NCBI GenBank assembly: GCA_032718475.1
Contig: JAUCBJ010001951.1
Coordinates: 1-37,668, forward strand
Reading direction: 5' to 3'
Source: Nemertoderma westbladi
Lineage: Eukaryota > Xenacoelomorpha > Nemertodermatida > Nemertodermatidae
DNA length: 37,668 nucleotides
Part shown: positions 8,773-18,385 of the stretch, one piece after another
Layout: each line of letters begins with the position of its first letter
How positions within the stretch are numbered: the stretch's first letter is position 1
Position numbers and translations under genes: made by a program
Notes under the pieces: generated by a model
The model's database searches: none
The model's input: the letters and a program-made list of their open reading frames with translations, nothing else
What the model was told of the DNA's origin: nothing

Positions 8773-9902
8773 ATGATTGAGTTGATAGAAGATGATCTTG
8801 GTATCAGGGAGCGATATACTCTACCTTTACAAGCGTTTGTTGATTGCTTGATACGCGGCGACGCTGGTCCAACTACTACGGAGGACGATGGTCATTATAT
8901 CTAACCGCCAATGTCCCGGGAGCAACTTGCGCGTGGGTTGGACTGTAGAAAATTCACCGCTCGCTATACGCATCGTAATGGTACATATATGGACTTCTTA
9001 CCTACTGGTCATCCTATCGACCTACACGATACGAACGATATAGACACCAAAAGGGAAATGGTTTTATTTAAATATCATACCCAGCGGAAGCGGAACGATA
9101 AACTGAGACTCGAACACGAAAATTCTATTTGAAACCAACTCGAAAGTGCAGATGTTGAAGAGCCGGATAAACGCAGCGACTTCACCAAATACCTGGAATT
9201 CTTGAGAGAAACCTATCTCGATATTACCAGTCAACAGAATCTAGAAACTCGATATCCTCAAGGTATACATCATGACCGCATGGTAGAACTCAAACGGCTC
9301 TATTCCACTATGATGTATCTTACCGCCGATCGACCGCTACCTGTTGTACCGGATAGCTTCGAACAGATGGAGGAATATTGTAAGCTGGAGAAAGATCACT
9401 CGCGTTTCCCCTACAAGACGTGCGTCTTTGGTATTATTGCGATGAATGCCCTAGACCCAACCAACAAACGGAAAGACCTAAACATCCGCGGAGACGTTGC
9501 ACTAAACACGGTTTTACTCGCTATACTGGCGGGAGTTTCGAGCGAAATTTATTTGACGTATCACCTACGCTCGTTCGACTCAGACGATCCTTAAATAAAC
9601 CAATGATCAGAGTTTCGGAATACTTGATCAGACCTCCTCATTCCCTAGTGAGACCTCAGACTCTTGATCCTATTAGTATGACGGATCCTCCCGAGCTGTA
9701 CTCACTGTTCAAAGATCTAGTGTTACCTGAACAATTAGTCGGTGGCACCCCGGTTGTGGGCTTCCTAGATATTAGCCCATCCTACCTAGCCGGATTGGGA
9801 CACGGACATTTAATATCGCCGTTTAACCCTTACCATCGTCCCGGCTTAACACGATATAACCTGTCACCAAAGTGGCGGAGAGCGTTGTACCAAATGAGTT
9901 AG
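8773..9902 (+). pseudogene. inactivated second copy of the unit's Cys/His-containing protein
   Basis: Collinear with 5,625-6,752. Three lesions break it: TAA at 8,902-8,904 where copy 1 has a Glu codon, TGA at 9,130-9,132 where copy 1 has an Arg codon, and loss of one G near 9,430 that shifts the frame. From the frameshift to TAG at 9,900-9,902 it is open and keeps the Cys/His cluster and a ~58-residue C-terminal part (LVLPEQLVGGTPVVG to RRALYQMS) that copy 1 loses through its own early stop. The two copies thus complement each other as evidence for an ancestral protein of about 376 residues. Confidence 0.7.
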
Positions 9903-10295
9903 ACGCTATTCTACAAAGATCAGAAAAGGAACTTACGCTTGTTCAGATAAACGTAAATTGCACTAGCAAGTCCAAGCGGTAAACAAAGTAACTTTATCTC
10001 AGTTCGATCAGGAAATCCAGAATCTCTAAGAAGTTATCGAACTTGGACGGCCCTATTCTCTGCGAGAGTTTTTGGATGAACGTATCCAGCTACGTGCGGA
10101 GGAAAATCAGCTCGAGGAGAAGCATATCGAAACGGCGGATACCCCGACCATAATCCTACACCTTCTGATGCAATCATATTGCACCCTTCACCCAGGATTT
10201 ATAGCCCTCCTAGTAAAGTGGCTCCCCCCAAAGAGAAAAGGACTCTTGCTAGCTTTAAAAAACTGCGTAAACGCCATCCACGCAAGACAGACTAA
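9903..10295 (+). pseudogene. downstream coding relics of unit 2
   Basis: The counterpart of 6,753-7,145. The 15-codon block after the conserved stop occupies 9,903-9,947 and is followed by TAA. The coiled-coil segment (LDERIQLRAEENQLEEKHIE, 10,072-10,131) and the basic tail ending at TAA 10,293-10,295 are preserved in the same relative frames as in unit 1. The breaks between them are shared by both copies, so they predate the duplication or mark introns. Confidence 0.4.
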
Positions 10296-11357
10296 CTGTT
10301 TAGAGTATTTTTATATTTTAGAAACTGTGATTTTTTATATTTTATAGAATTAAATCCCATTTTCTGGGAGCGGTGTAAAAGCTTTTGTGGGATATAACTG
10401 GCCCTTTTGCTTCGCAATCCAGTTTCTCTCAATGCGCTCAAATACTCTAAAGAAAAACTCCCTAACTCAAATGATGCAAGCTACCAGCTGATTGGCTGAT
10501 TTGCTGTACGTATGGCCTCTTTGTTCTGTTCGATCAACCAACCAGAGCAAGGTCAACCAAGCAGAGTGATTCATCCTGTGTGTTGGCTAAGGGCTGCAAA
10601 AACCCGAATAGTTCGGCATTTAGACATTCGTGGAATCTGTGGAATATGGAGCTCTGCCAATGAGAGCTTTTCCTCTTTGTGTTGAAAGCTACCTGCAACA
10701 GCTCACAGGGTCAATGTTTACATTTTGTCCTGAGCCTAGAAGACCGGCTTTTGGAATCTCTGTGTTTTCAGTCTTTGGCCAAACATTAGTAGGCTTAATT
10801 ATAGAACGTATATCTGTTATCAAATCGATCATATCAATTTATACCTTAACACTTGTACTGCTATTTACTGTCGGTTATTCATTATATCTGTTGATGGAAT
10901 ATTATTATATTGGAGAATATCAATCAATAATCAGACACCCCAATCTTCTTGATATACTGAAGGTTAGAGAGACCGGTTACATATAACGATTGCGATTTAC
11001 ATTAAAGCGGTTTGAAGTTAATCTAATGCTATTTCATAGGCACTACATGTATTGTCTGTTGTTCTCTTTATATGTGACTAAAATTAGTGAAGGTCGGCAG
11101 ATCAGTGTGCAGCATTGTGCAGTATTGTGTATGATTGTGACTGATAACAAAGCATCTCCTAAAGAATGCGCCATATACGTGAATCTATAGCCATCCCGTT
11201 GTGTCTAGTTTAAGTCATAACTCTGTTTACATATTTAGAGCGCCACGTCCTAAAGGAACTGTTAATATTTCCCGAAAGTGAATAATATTTGTCAGAGATT
11301 ATATATTACGATCAGTCGAATAATACAGTAGGCCTACACCGCAATACGGTTAGGCTT

Positions 11358-11417
11358 CCGAATCCAGTCTCCCGGGTATATCCAGCGGGTGAATGATCGC
11401 GCATAGACTGGCTTCGG
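11358..11417 (+). other. conserved stem-loop of the 3.1-kb unit, copy 2
   Basis: Arms 11,358-11,370 and 11,405-11,417 pair at 12 of 13 positions. Relative to copy 1 one A:T pair has become G:C and one T:A pair has become C:G, so pairing is kept while sequence changes. The inner CCCG/CGGG stem and the gtgaatgatcgcgca linker are identical to copy 1. Confidence 0.6.
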
Positions 11418-11523
11418 CTAATGTAGTGTATCAAATACTTGTCATAGGCTAAAGACGATCTATTATCTAAAAGACATCCCAATTTGGCAGGTTAAACTGC
11501 TAAAGGTCTGAAAGCGCGAACAA

Positions 11524-12166
11524 GTGTACCACATGCCCGCCCAAACAGCCGCAAACGCATAGCCAACAAATTTAACAAAAGGTTACATACATGTTGGGTT
11601 CATGACGAGTGAAAATTGATCGCGTAATATAAAGTAAATTAAAAGTCCGGCTTCCCTCCACTTCCTTACCCAATGAAAATGTTGTTGTTATAATCTAATA
11701 TTGGGGCGGCTTTCACTTGTTCCTCAGTCTTTTTCCGATTAGACATGTTAGTATCTTAAATGGGTTGCATAGTAATAATGCTATGCCTCTAATGTCCATT
11801 AACAACTTATGTTCAGGACTTATTTTCAAATGTGCTAAAATTGTAAAAAATTAATTTCAATATTCATTACGTGCAACACACTTCTTAATATGTTAGAAAA
11901 TTACATACATTCATATATACGTATACACATCACATTGTATTTGGATATTTGATTTTAAATGCATACATAATTATTATTTCATATTCAACTATCTCTAAAA
12001 GCAAATATTATTCACAATGTGAGTTTTGTGAGAATTTGTAATATAATATCACATGACAGGTAAATTATATCAAAAAGTTAGCAACAGTAATATGTGGTAT
12101 ATTTTTAATAATAAACCATATAATGAAACAATAATATATGGGATGGGTTGTGTACTACTGTACACA
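11524..12166. other. AT-rich noncoding DNA downstream of the GTPase gene
   Basis: No coding frame or clear repeat. On the minus strand an ATTAAA-type word at 12,104-12,109 lies about 60 bp past the stop of the GTPase and could be its polyadenylation signal; this is a guess based on position only. Confidence 0.4.
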
Positions 12167-12433
12167 TCACATAATGGTACAGCGTCTGTGTGTTAGTAAA
12201 CCATTGGATGTTCCGTTACCATTTCCATTAACTTCGATTCTTCGTAGAGTTTCTTTGAACACGTTCACAATCTGCCAGTTGAACATGGCGGAACACTCTA
12301 TATAATCACATTTCCAAGATTTTTTCACTAAATTAAAGACACAACGTCTCGAAAGCACCCGCGATTCGTACAGATCGATTTTACTTCCAACCACCAATAT
12401 CGGTGTGTCTATATCTTTTGTTTGGAGAATAAC
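12167..12433 (-). CDS. RASL10: RASL10-like small GTPase, exon 2 (residues 112-199, stop)
   Basis: C-terminal exon of a Ras-superfamily protein. It begins after a consensus acceptor (tgatttcag, ending at 12,434 on the minus strand) in phase 0, matching the phase-0 donor of the exon at 22,596. Visible motifs are the G4 guanine-specificity box as GSKID (residues 127-131, Ser in place of the usual Asn/Thr), the G5 box ECSA (157-160), and a terminal CTIM (196-199), a CAAX box predicting prenylation and membrane attachment. The stretch KSWKCDYIECSAMFNW and the RRC-x-IM end resemble vertebrate RASL10A/B, which are of similar length (about 203 residues). The N-rich insert near 180-189 is low complexity. 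RASL10 proteins are atypical Ras-like GTPases whose cellular role is poorly defined. Orthology is inferred from recognition, not from a search. Confidence 0.85.
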   Translation of the reverse strand, partial: VILQTKDIDTPILVVGSKIDLYESRVLSRRCVFNLVKKSWKCDYIECSAMFNWQIVNVFKETLRRIEVNGNGNGTSNGLLTHRRCTIM

Positions 12434-13341
12434 CTGAAATCATTGTACGATTATAATTATTATTTCTAATAAATAAATGTTACATTTACCAAAAGAAGAA
12501 AAAGGCTCTATTTCTCACTAATATTATTAAATCTGATTTAATTTATCTAACTTTATTTCCTTTAAACTTTTTAACTTTAAATTAACTTTAAAATTAATTA
12601 AATACCGATTTTGTGATGGAATTGCTCAATTTTAAGCTGTATCTGATAACTGAGCCTCGAGCTGCGCGAATGCCCCACGAACGTGTATGTAGCCTACTGT
12701 ATGTATTGGTGTAAAAAAAAATGAAAACAAGTTGGATGTGTTTTCTTTTAACACTAGAATGCAATTGCTACAAACTTTACTCTCCTAGAATTGCCGTATA
12801 AGTAAGTATACAGTTCTATACACAACAGGATAGGAATAATAATTTGAAGAAATGGGAAACCTATAATGTGCAAATCGTATGCTAGTTGGTCAGTGGCGAC
12901 CACATTGCGTGAATTATTATTCATCCGAAATAAGGAACTCTGACAATGTCTTGGGAAAATAATAAACTGTAGGCCTAGCAGAGAAAACAACTCTGAATAG
13001 CGTTATCATAGGCCTACCTATTCTACGTTTATTTTAAACTGAAAGAAATGATTTTATAATTAGTAAATAATATAGATCGTAGCAGACGAGCTGCCACAGG
13101 TGACCCGGAACTTTCAAACCGCACGTTTGAGAAAATAATCGAACTCGCCCTAAAATGGCCGATGAGAATCCGAATGGAACGATAAAACTCCATAACTTTT
13201 GGACGACTCAACCGCAAGTTTGGTTTGCTCATCAGGCTGAGGCACAATTCCACATCCGCGGCATTAGATAGTAGGCCTACTACTATCAACAATTGGTAAT
13301 TTAGGCTACTTATATAGACTATTATAGGCTACTACTGTTAT

Positions 13342-14308
13342 ATTGTGACACAGAAGCGCAGGTACTCTCACCAGATGGTGAAACTGAGTTTTTCTCAATC
13401 CTGGCTGGCGTACTGCAAGGTGACACATTAGCACCATTACTATTTGTAATTGTGCTGGATTACGCAATGAGGACGGCCACAAAGGGTGAAGATCTGGGAT
13501 TCACACTTCAAGAACGCAGAAGTAGTAGATATCCGGCAACTACAGTCACAGACACCGACTTTGCGGATGACATCGCCCTGCTCTCTAATACGCTAGCAGA
13601 TGCACAGCTTCTACTAAATAAAGTGGAGAGGGCTGCTAAGGAGGTTGGATTGCATATAAATGCTACCAAGACCGAATTCATGACCTTTAATGTTGATGGA
13701 AACTTGACAACCATTGATAATAATCAACTAAGGCAGGTCGATGACTTCCAGTACCTTGGATCATGGATAGAGAGTAGCAAAAAGGACATAGAAGTTAGGA
13801 AAGCAAAGGCTTGGGCAGCTCTATCAAAAATGGATACCATCTGGAAATCAGATCTCTCCAGGCACCTGAAGACCAAGTTCTTTCGAGCCACAGTGGAAAG
13901 TGTATTTTTATATGGGGGTGAGACCTGGACACTGACTAAATCACTTGAACAACGAATTGATGGTTGCTACACAAGACTACTAAGGGCAGCCCTAAACATC
14001 AGCTGGAGACAACACATGACAAACGCCGAGCTTTATGGTACAATACCACCTGTATCAACCACCCTCCGTGAACGCAGATTAAGATTCAGTGGGCACTGCT
14101 GGCGAAGTAAAGACGAGGTCATACCAGATCTACTTCTCTGGCAACCAACTCATGGAAAGCGTAGTCGTGGACGACCTGCCATAACATATATAGATCAACT
14201 TGAAAGGGATACTGAACTTGAGAGAAACGAAATTCGACAACTATGGAGAATCGGGAAGCCCGGAAGGATTTCATTTCCACTGTCCGAGTTCGCTCGACCG
14301 AGTAGTAG
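13342..14308 (+). mobile_element. 5'-truncated LINE (family 1), plus-strand copy
   Basis: C-terminal part of a non-LTR reverse transcriptase ORF, nearly identical to the inverse of 18,400-19,370. It enters at LYCDTEAQVLSPDGETEFF, contains the catalytic FADD (13,560-13,571) and YLGSWIESS, and reaches the 3' trinucleotide tail (agt)n. A single-base loss near 14,231 shifts the frame 25 codons before the end, unlike the minus-strand copy. The element is flanked by a 19-bp target-site duplication with one mismatch: tataggctactactgttat at 13,323-13,341 and the same with c for g at 14,309-14,327. That pattern shows target-primed insertion with 5' truncation. Clade is uncertain; it resembles RTE-like elements. 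Confidence 0.88.
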
Positions 14309-14329
14309 TATAGGCTACTACTCTTATTA

Positions 14330-14690
14330 ACCATGTAAACGTGGATTTTTCGATAACGCAATACAGCCATTGTTATCCTCGAATAACGTAGTGCTCCCAT
14401 ATTGGTCAATGCCTAAATCCCCAATAAAGTTCTTAACCACACTAACTCCCTGGTGGCGACACTAGCAGCAATATACTCTGCCTCGGTTGTACTCTGAGCC
14501 ACAAGTGTTTGTTTTTTACACGCCCATGAAATAAGCGAATCGTTCACAAAGAACAAATATACAGTCATAGATTTTCTATCATATTTTCTTCCCGAATCAG
14601 CATCTTCAAATCCAACTAATAGAACACAATGTTTGTTAGAATGAACAGCATCATATTCAATGCGACATCCATCGTCCCTTTAATCCTTAA
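14330..14690 (-). pseudogene. Ty1/Copia RNase H fragment
   Basis: Minus-strand translation shows the Copia RNase H signature in order: GFEDADSGRKYDRKSMT, SWACKKQTLVAQSTTEAEYI (core at 14,473-14,493) and RELVWLRTLLG. A one-base frameshift near 14,415 is followed by a block equivalent to TTLFEDNNGCIALSKNPRLH, which is the usual continuation of Copia pol. The rest of pol and the LTRs are missing. It abuts the target-site duplication of the LINE at 13,342-14,308, so that LINE inserted at or next to the older Copia relic. Confidence 0.82.
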
Positions 14691-15071
14691 AGTTCCTCCA
14701 ATTTGCTAATTTGCCGACTATCACCAATTTTACTCACATATAAGGATAAATTTAGCTCACGAACGTTGGGGGTTATGAAAAGGCATGGATTCATACAAAC
14801 CACTGTAATTTGAGCCAAGCAATTGTTACTAATGTTCCCTGCTGCTTACCTCAATATCAAGAAAGTCAACGGAATCGATTATTCGTAAGTATTCTCCAAA
14901 TATAAGCATTAATTAAATGAGTTACAAACACAGTATATAATAACAGTATAAAAACAGTATACGGTATGCGGTGCCGACAATGTCAGCAGTCAGACCAGAA
15001 AGTCAGAATTTTAGTGAATGAAGAGTGTGGTCGATGATGTTCTGGTCAAAGTCAGGAATGAAGGATTTTGT

Positions 15072-15180
15072 CACATTGCGTCATTTTCATATGTCAACAA
15101 GGCCAGTAAATCGAAAATCGCTCTTATTGGCCGAAATATAACATAGGCTCTACGCATAAAGAAACAGCTGGCTAATTTCG
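15072..15180 (-). repeat. short copy of the CCAAT-bearing repeat
   Basis: The order cattgcgtcattt, cgctct-attggc, aaagaaa and cagctg parallels window positions 12-130 at similar spacing, in the same orientation. The similarity is patchy, so this is either an old copy of the LTR-like repeat or a limited resemblance. Confidence 0.35.
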
Positions 15181-15647
15181 TCATGGTAGCTCTGTACCAG
15201 AGAGGGCATAAGTCTATACCTTCCCCAATACCTTGACATACTGTAATGCTGGCCTTTTTAGAGAAGTTCCCGAATTGCACCAAAACGACACATTTTTGCC
15301 ACAAAAGCTTTAACACTTATTTAAGAGATCTTCAAGATATGCTTGTTGATTAAATTTTAATTTCCGATTTTCATTTCATTTCATTTGTATTTAATCAAAT
15401 AAAAATTGACATTATTGTTGATATTATGAAATAAAAGTGCTCAGCACGAATAAAAACAGATGATACGCGTAATATAAGTAAAATTGCAAATGTGGCATAG
15501 TTCACGAAACAAGGTTATAGAAATATGTCAAGTAAGATACATCATAAACACAAAGGAGAATTACAACAGATGTAATAATGATGAGAGACAAGTTACATTC
15601 CTTCACACTTCACATTAATTAAATGAATTCAAATTAATTAATATACA

Positions 15648-16133
15648 TTAAATGGTATAAGGATCAAGCGGTAATGGCGAAGTATTGAATAATTTTATTG
15701 TTTTGAAGTTAAATGTTTCCAAGTCATATATTCCCTGTATGTACTTCTCGCTTGCCACGTCTTTAGCCGATAGTGATCCATTACAAATGTTTTCTAATAT
15801 TGATTTCTTGTTGTAGTCATATAGTAACATTGATTGTAGCGAAGGGCAGGGGAAATACTTCTTGCATTTTGCAAAAGTTGAGGCAAGGCCCTGATAGATT
15901 GGTAGAGACCGTTCTGAAGAGTTAAATTGCAAGTTGCACCGCAGTACTGGTTGTAGGATGCCGTTGGGTGCGCGCTGCATTTGAATTAATAGTCCAATGG
16001 CCGCACGGAAGGATTCGATGTCTAAGTCGTTTGTCCTAAATAATTTTAGAATTACAGAGTTACTTACATAGCTACCGACATGTAGGAGGCTGCGTAGTTT
16101 CTTCCTATAATGGACATTTACTGGAATATTAAA
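15648..16133 (-). CDS. unrecognised open frame within the GTPase intron
   Basis: The frame is open for 161 codons from 16,133 to TAA at 15,648; the first ATG is internal (15,965, in QMQRAPNG). I do not recognise the product. It has a soluble, mixed composition (HYRKKLRSLLHVGSYV near the start, then FRAAIGLLIQMQ, CPSLQSMLLYDYNKKSILE, and an end in PLPLDPYTI). The upstream edge carries ttccag, usable as a splice acceptor, next to the LINE relic at 16,140. It may be a captured terminal exon, part of a retrotransposon I cannot place, or chance. Codon use looks protein-like, but there is no second copy here to test it. Confidence 0.3.
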   Translation of the reverse strand, partial: FNIPVNVHYRKKLRSLLHVGSYVSNSVILKLFRTNDLDIESFRAAIGLLIQMQRAPNGILQPVLRCNLQFNSSERSLPIYQGLASTFAKCKKYFPCPSLQSMLLYDYNKKSILENICNGSLSAKDVASEKYIQGIYDLETFNFKTIKLFNTSPLPLDPYTI

Positions 16134-16139
16134 TTATAG

Positions 16140-16800
16140 AGTATATAACTGGTTTGGCATACGAGTTCCATAAGGTTGCGAGGTCGTCGACTTTAACATG
16201 CTCCTGCAGTCCACCCAGTTCGTTTGAAAGTTTCACTCGCCACAGTAATAGATTTGATGCACTCATTATATATTTTTGTTTTTGTGGCATTAACTTTAAA
16301 ACCTAGGAGTTTTAGTGATGTTGATGCCGCAACTAAGTTGTCATTAATAGTTAGAAATGTCGGTGTAAGGTTCGTGGACGTGTTTGATTGAGTGGCCATC
16401 CATCTGGTCTTCTGCTGCTCGATTTCTAGTCCAATGGATTGAGATGGATTTGAATTTCCTCAGCCATGGTTTCTATATCATTTGGGTTCGTACTTAAAAG
16501 TATAATATCATCGGCATAGATTATGTCCATTACTGATACAGCCAAATCCCTTGTTCTTCAGACTAGCGGTACTGTCAGCAGTATAGAAATTAAAAAGGTA
16601 TGGTGTGGTGAGATTAGTGATCCCTGTTTTATGCCACGTTTGACTAGAAAACCTACTTTGTCAATACTGTTACCGAAACGAAAGAACATTCGCCCAATCG
16701 CATAGTAGTCGAGAAGTAAGCGGCAGATGTGTGGATCTATAGCAGCCGAGAGTTTCTTAAACAGATGTGAAAGATCCACGTTGTCGAAAGCCTCATGGAG
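16140..16800 (-). pseudogene. decayed LINE reverse transcriptase fragment (family 4)
   Basis: Minus-strand translation in several frames gives HEAFDNVDLSHLFKKL (palm motif region), KRGIKQGSLISP (the QGS block), IYADDIILLS (catalytic YADD, near 16,516-16,530) and LGFKVNATKTKIYNE. Stops and frameshifts between the blocks make it non-functional. The order fits a non-LTR reverse transcriptase. It ends where a plus-strand LINE fragment starts (about 16,802). Confidence 0.75.
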
Positions 16801-16801
16801 T

Positions 16802-16988
16802 AAATAAGCATGGTGGACAGCCCATGACTTTCTTGAGACGCATCTTAAAGGACACTGGCCTTGAAGATGCGGATGATCTAGCAATTGTCATGGGTGATAG
16901 GGAGTTGTGGCGGCGCAATTTTGTCGACAAGCCGGCACAGCATTCTTAAAAATGCAGCTGCAATGCAGCATGCCGATACTAGTAGTAG
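16802..16988 (+). mobile_element. LINE family 3, 3' fragment
   Basis: Encodes KHGGQPMTFLRRILKDTGLE...RELWRRNFVDKPAQHS, the C-terminus seen also at 33,075-33,232 and in diverged form at 23,770-23,900. It is followed by the same 3' UTR with a (agt)n tail. Extreme 5' truncation leaves only about 190 bp. Confidence 0.8.
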
Positions 16989-17600
16989 TAGACGAAAACG
17001 AACCATTACTGCTTAAACATGGAAAAATAGATATATCTAAATCAGAAATATATTTGGGTTCAACACTTTGTGCTTCCGGCAGTCTCAGGGATATGTTCTC
17101 CGCTGACCTCAAGCTGAAGCAAAAACACTTTCTGTAACATATTATGCCTTCCTTAGAGAAAACATGGCTGCTCCTTTAAAAGTCAAAGAAAAAGTCCTCG
17201 ACGCATCGCATGCATCGTTAACGGTATTTTATATAATTGTGAGGCGTGGGGTAATGTTAATTTCAACAAACTCGAAGACCAATATCGAAAAATATTAAAA
17301 ACGATGTTAGGCCTAAAACGAACAACACCAAACGAATTTGTTTATATCGAGCTTGAACGGCCCCCCATAACCGCTGTTATCAAGGCGCGTACTTCCTCGT
17401 TAGTTAAACGCATTATTTCCAACAAACACGATCACATGTCGGACCCACTGCTTTCCCTTATAGAACACCCCAACAACAACTCTTCATTAATAACATACCT
17501 TAAATCATGCGCCGATATTCCTGAACCGAATTCGGTAGAAAGGGACGCACTCGATAAGATAAAACAGTCTATAATATCAAAGTCAAATAAGGGTTTTTAG
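16989..17600 (+). pseudogene. LINE family 5, C-terminal reverse transcriptase fragment
   Basis: Begins around DENEPLLLKHGKIDISKSEIYLGSTL, whose YLGS block normally follows the reverse transcriptase palm. After two frameshifts (near 17,135 and 17,215) it continues as the open frame 17,304-17,600 with MLGLKRTTPNEFVYIELERPP and SLVKRIISNKHDHM, the thumb-side region of a non-LTR polymerase. Its 3' flank may extend through AT-rich DNA to the (tacatacata)n tract at 18,321-18,345. Confidence 0.65.
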
Positions 17601-17661
17601 GAAATTACTATTTATTTATTATTTATTCAACTTCTTATTTAGTTAATCAATAACGCTGACA

Positions 17662-17685
17662 CCCCCCCCCCCCCCCCCCCCCCCC
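17662..17685. repeat. 24-nt poly-C tract
   Basis: Twenty-four consecutive C, followed by gacccccg. A second tract of 23 C occurs at 24,983-25,005. Tract length is liable to sequencing error. Confidence 0.9.
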
Positions 17686-17699
17686 GACCCCCGTGCATA

Positions 17700-18320
17700 T
17701 TAATTATTATTAATATTTATTCATTTAATCAACTGAAATTGTCAGGCTAATACGCCGCCACATTCTATTTAGTAATTAGCAGTATTTCACTTATTATTTA
17801 GCAGTATTTCACTTATTATTTAATCAATTTATTTATTTATTCAATTGACATTGCACAACCTACTAATTAAGAGCCCATGTATATTAATCATTACCAATAT
17901 ATTATACTTATATTTGTACATACTGTACGACAATACTTTATTATCATGATATTTATTAATGACAATTATCAACACACTTGACGACCTACTTATTACTTTA
18001 ATTAATTAGTTTACTTTACTGTCTATATTTATAAATATACAACGCCTGAATGAATTATTACATTTGAATTAACTTATTTTTAATACTATTATGTTTTGGT
18101 TCTCATTAATTGTAGAACGATATCCTTCTTAGGACTGTTAAATTAGTGTAAACCTATAACCATTTTTATGACAACTTAAATTCTGCTATATTTGATATAT
18201 GTTTAGTGCTTATTTTAATCAAATGATATTCTATATTATACATACAGGTCGGAGGTCCGGCTCCAAGGAAATTACCAAGAAAAAGCCAGCCACCAATCTA
18301 AACAACAAACTAAAATATTA
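17700..18320. other. AT-rich noncoding DNA
   Basis: No gene seen. The stretch ggtcggaggtccggctcc near 18,247 followed by tacata repeats (18,321-18,345) resembles a LINE 3' end with a simple-sequence tail, perhaps that of the fragment at 16,989. Confidence 0.4.
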
Positions 18321-18385
18321 TACATACATACATACATACATACATATGTGACCATGCGTTGTAAAGCCTTTTGGTAGTTCGTGAA

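Larger units (their letters stand above)
8448..11523 (+). mobile_element. 3.08-kb unit, copy 2 of the tandem pair
   Basis: Head-to-tail copy of 5,295-8,447, joined without spacer (gcgaacaa followed by tttgtgac). Coding regions are similar at roughly 85-90% by eye. The noncoding middle (10,375-10,900) is much more diverged. The unit ends at gcgaacaa (11,516-11,523), after which unrelated DNA begins. Its main gene is inactivated. Confidence 0.75.

Noticed and set aside
5295-11523. LTR retrotransposon with shared central LTR (LTR-ORF-LTR-ORF-LTR)
   Set aside because: No LTR precedes unit 1 at 5,295, and the terminal sequences are not repeated on the outer flanks.
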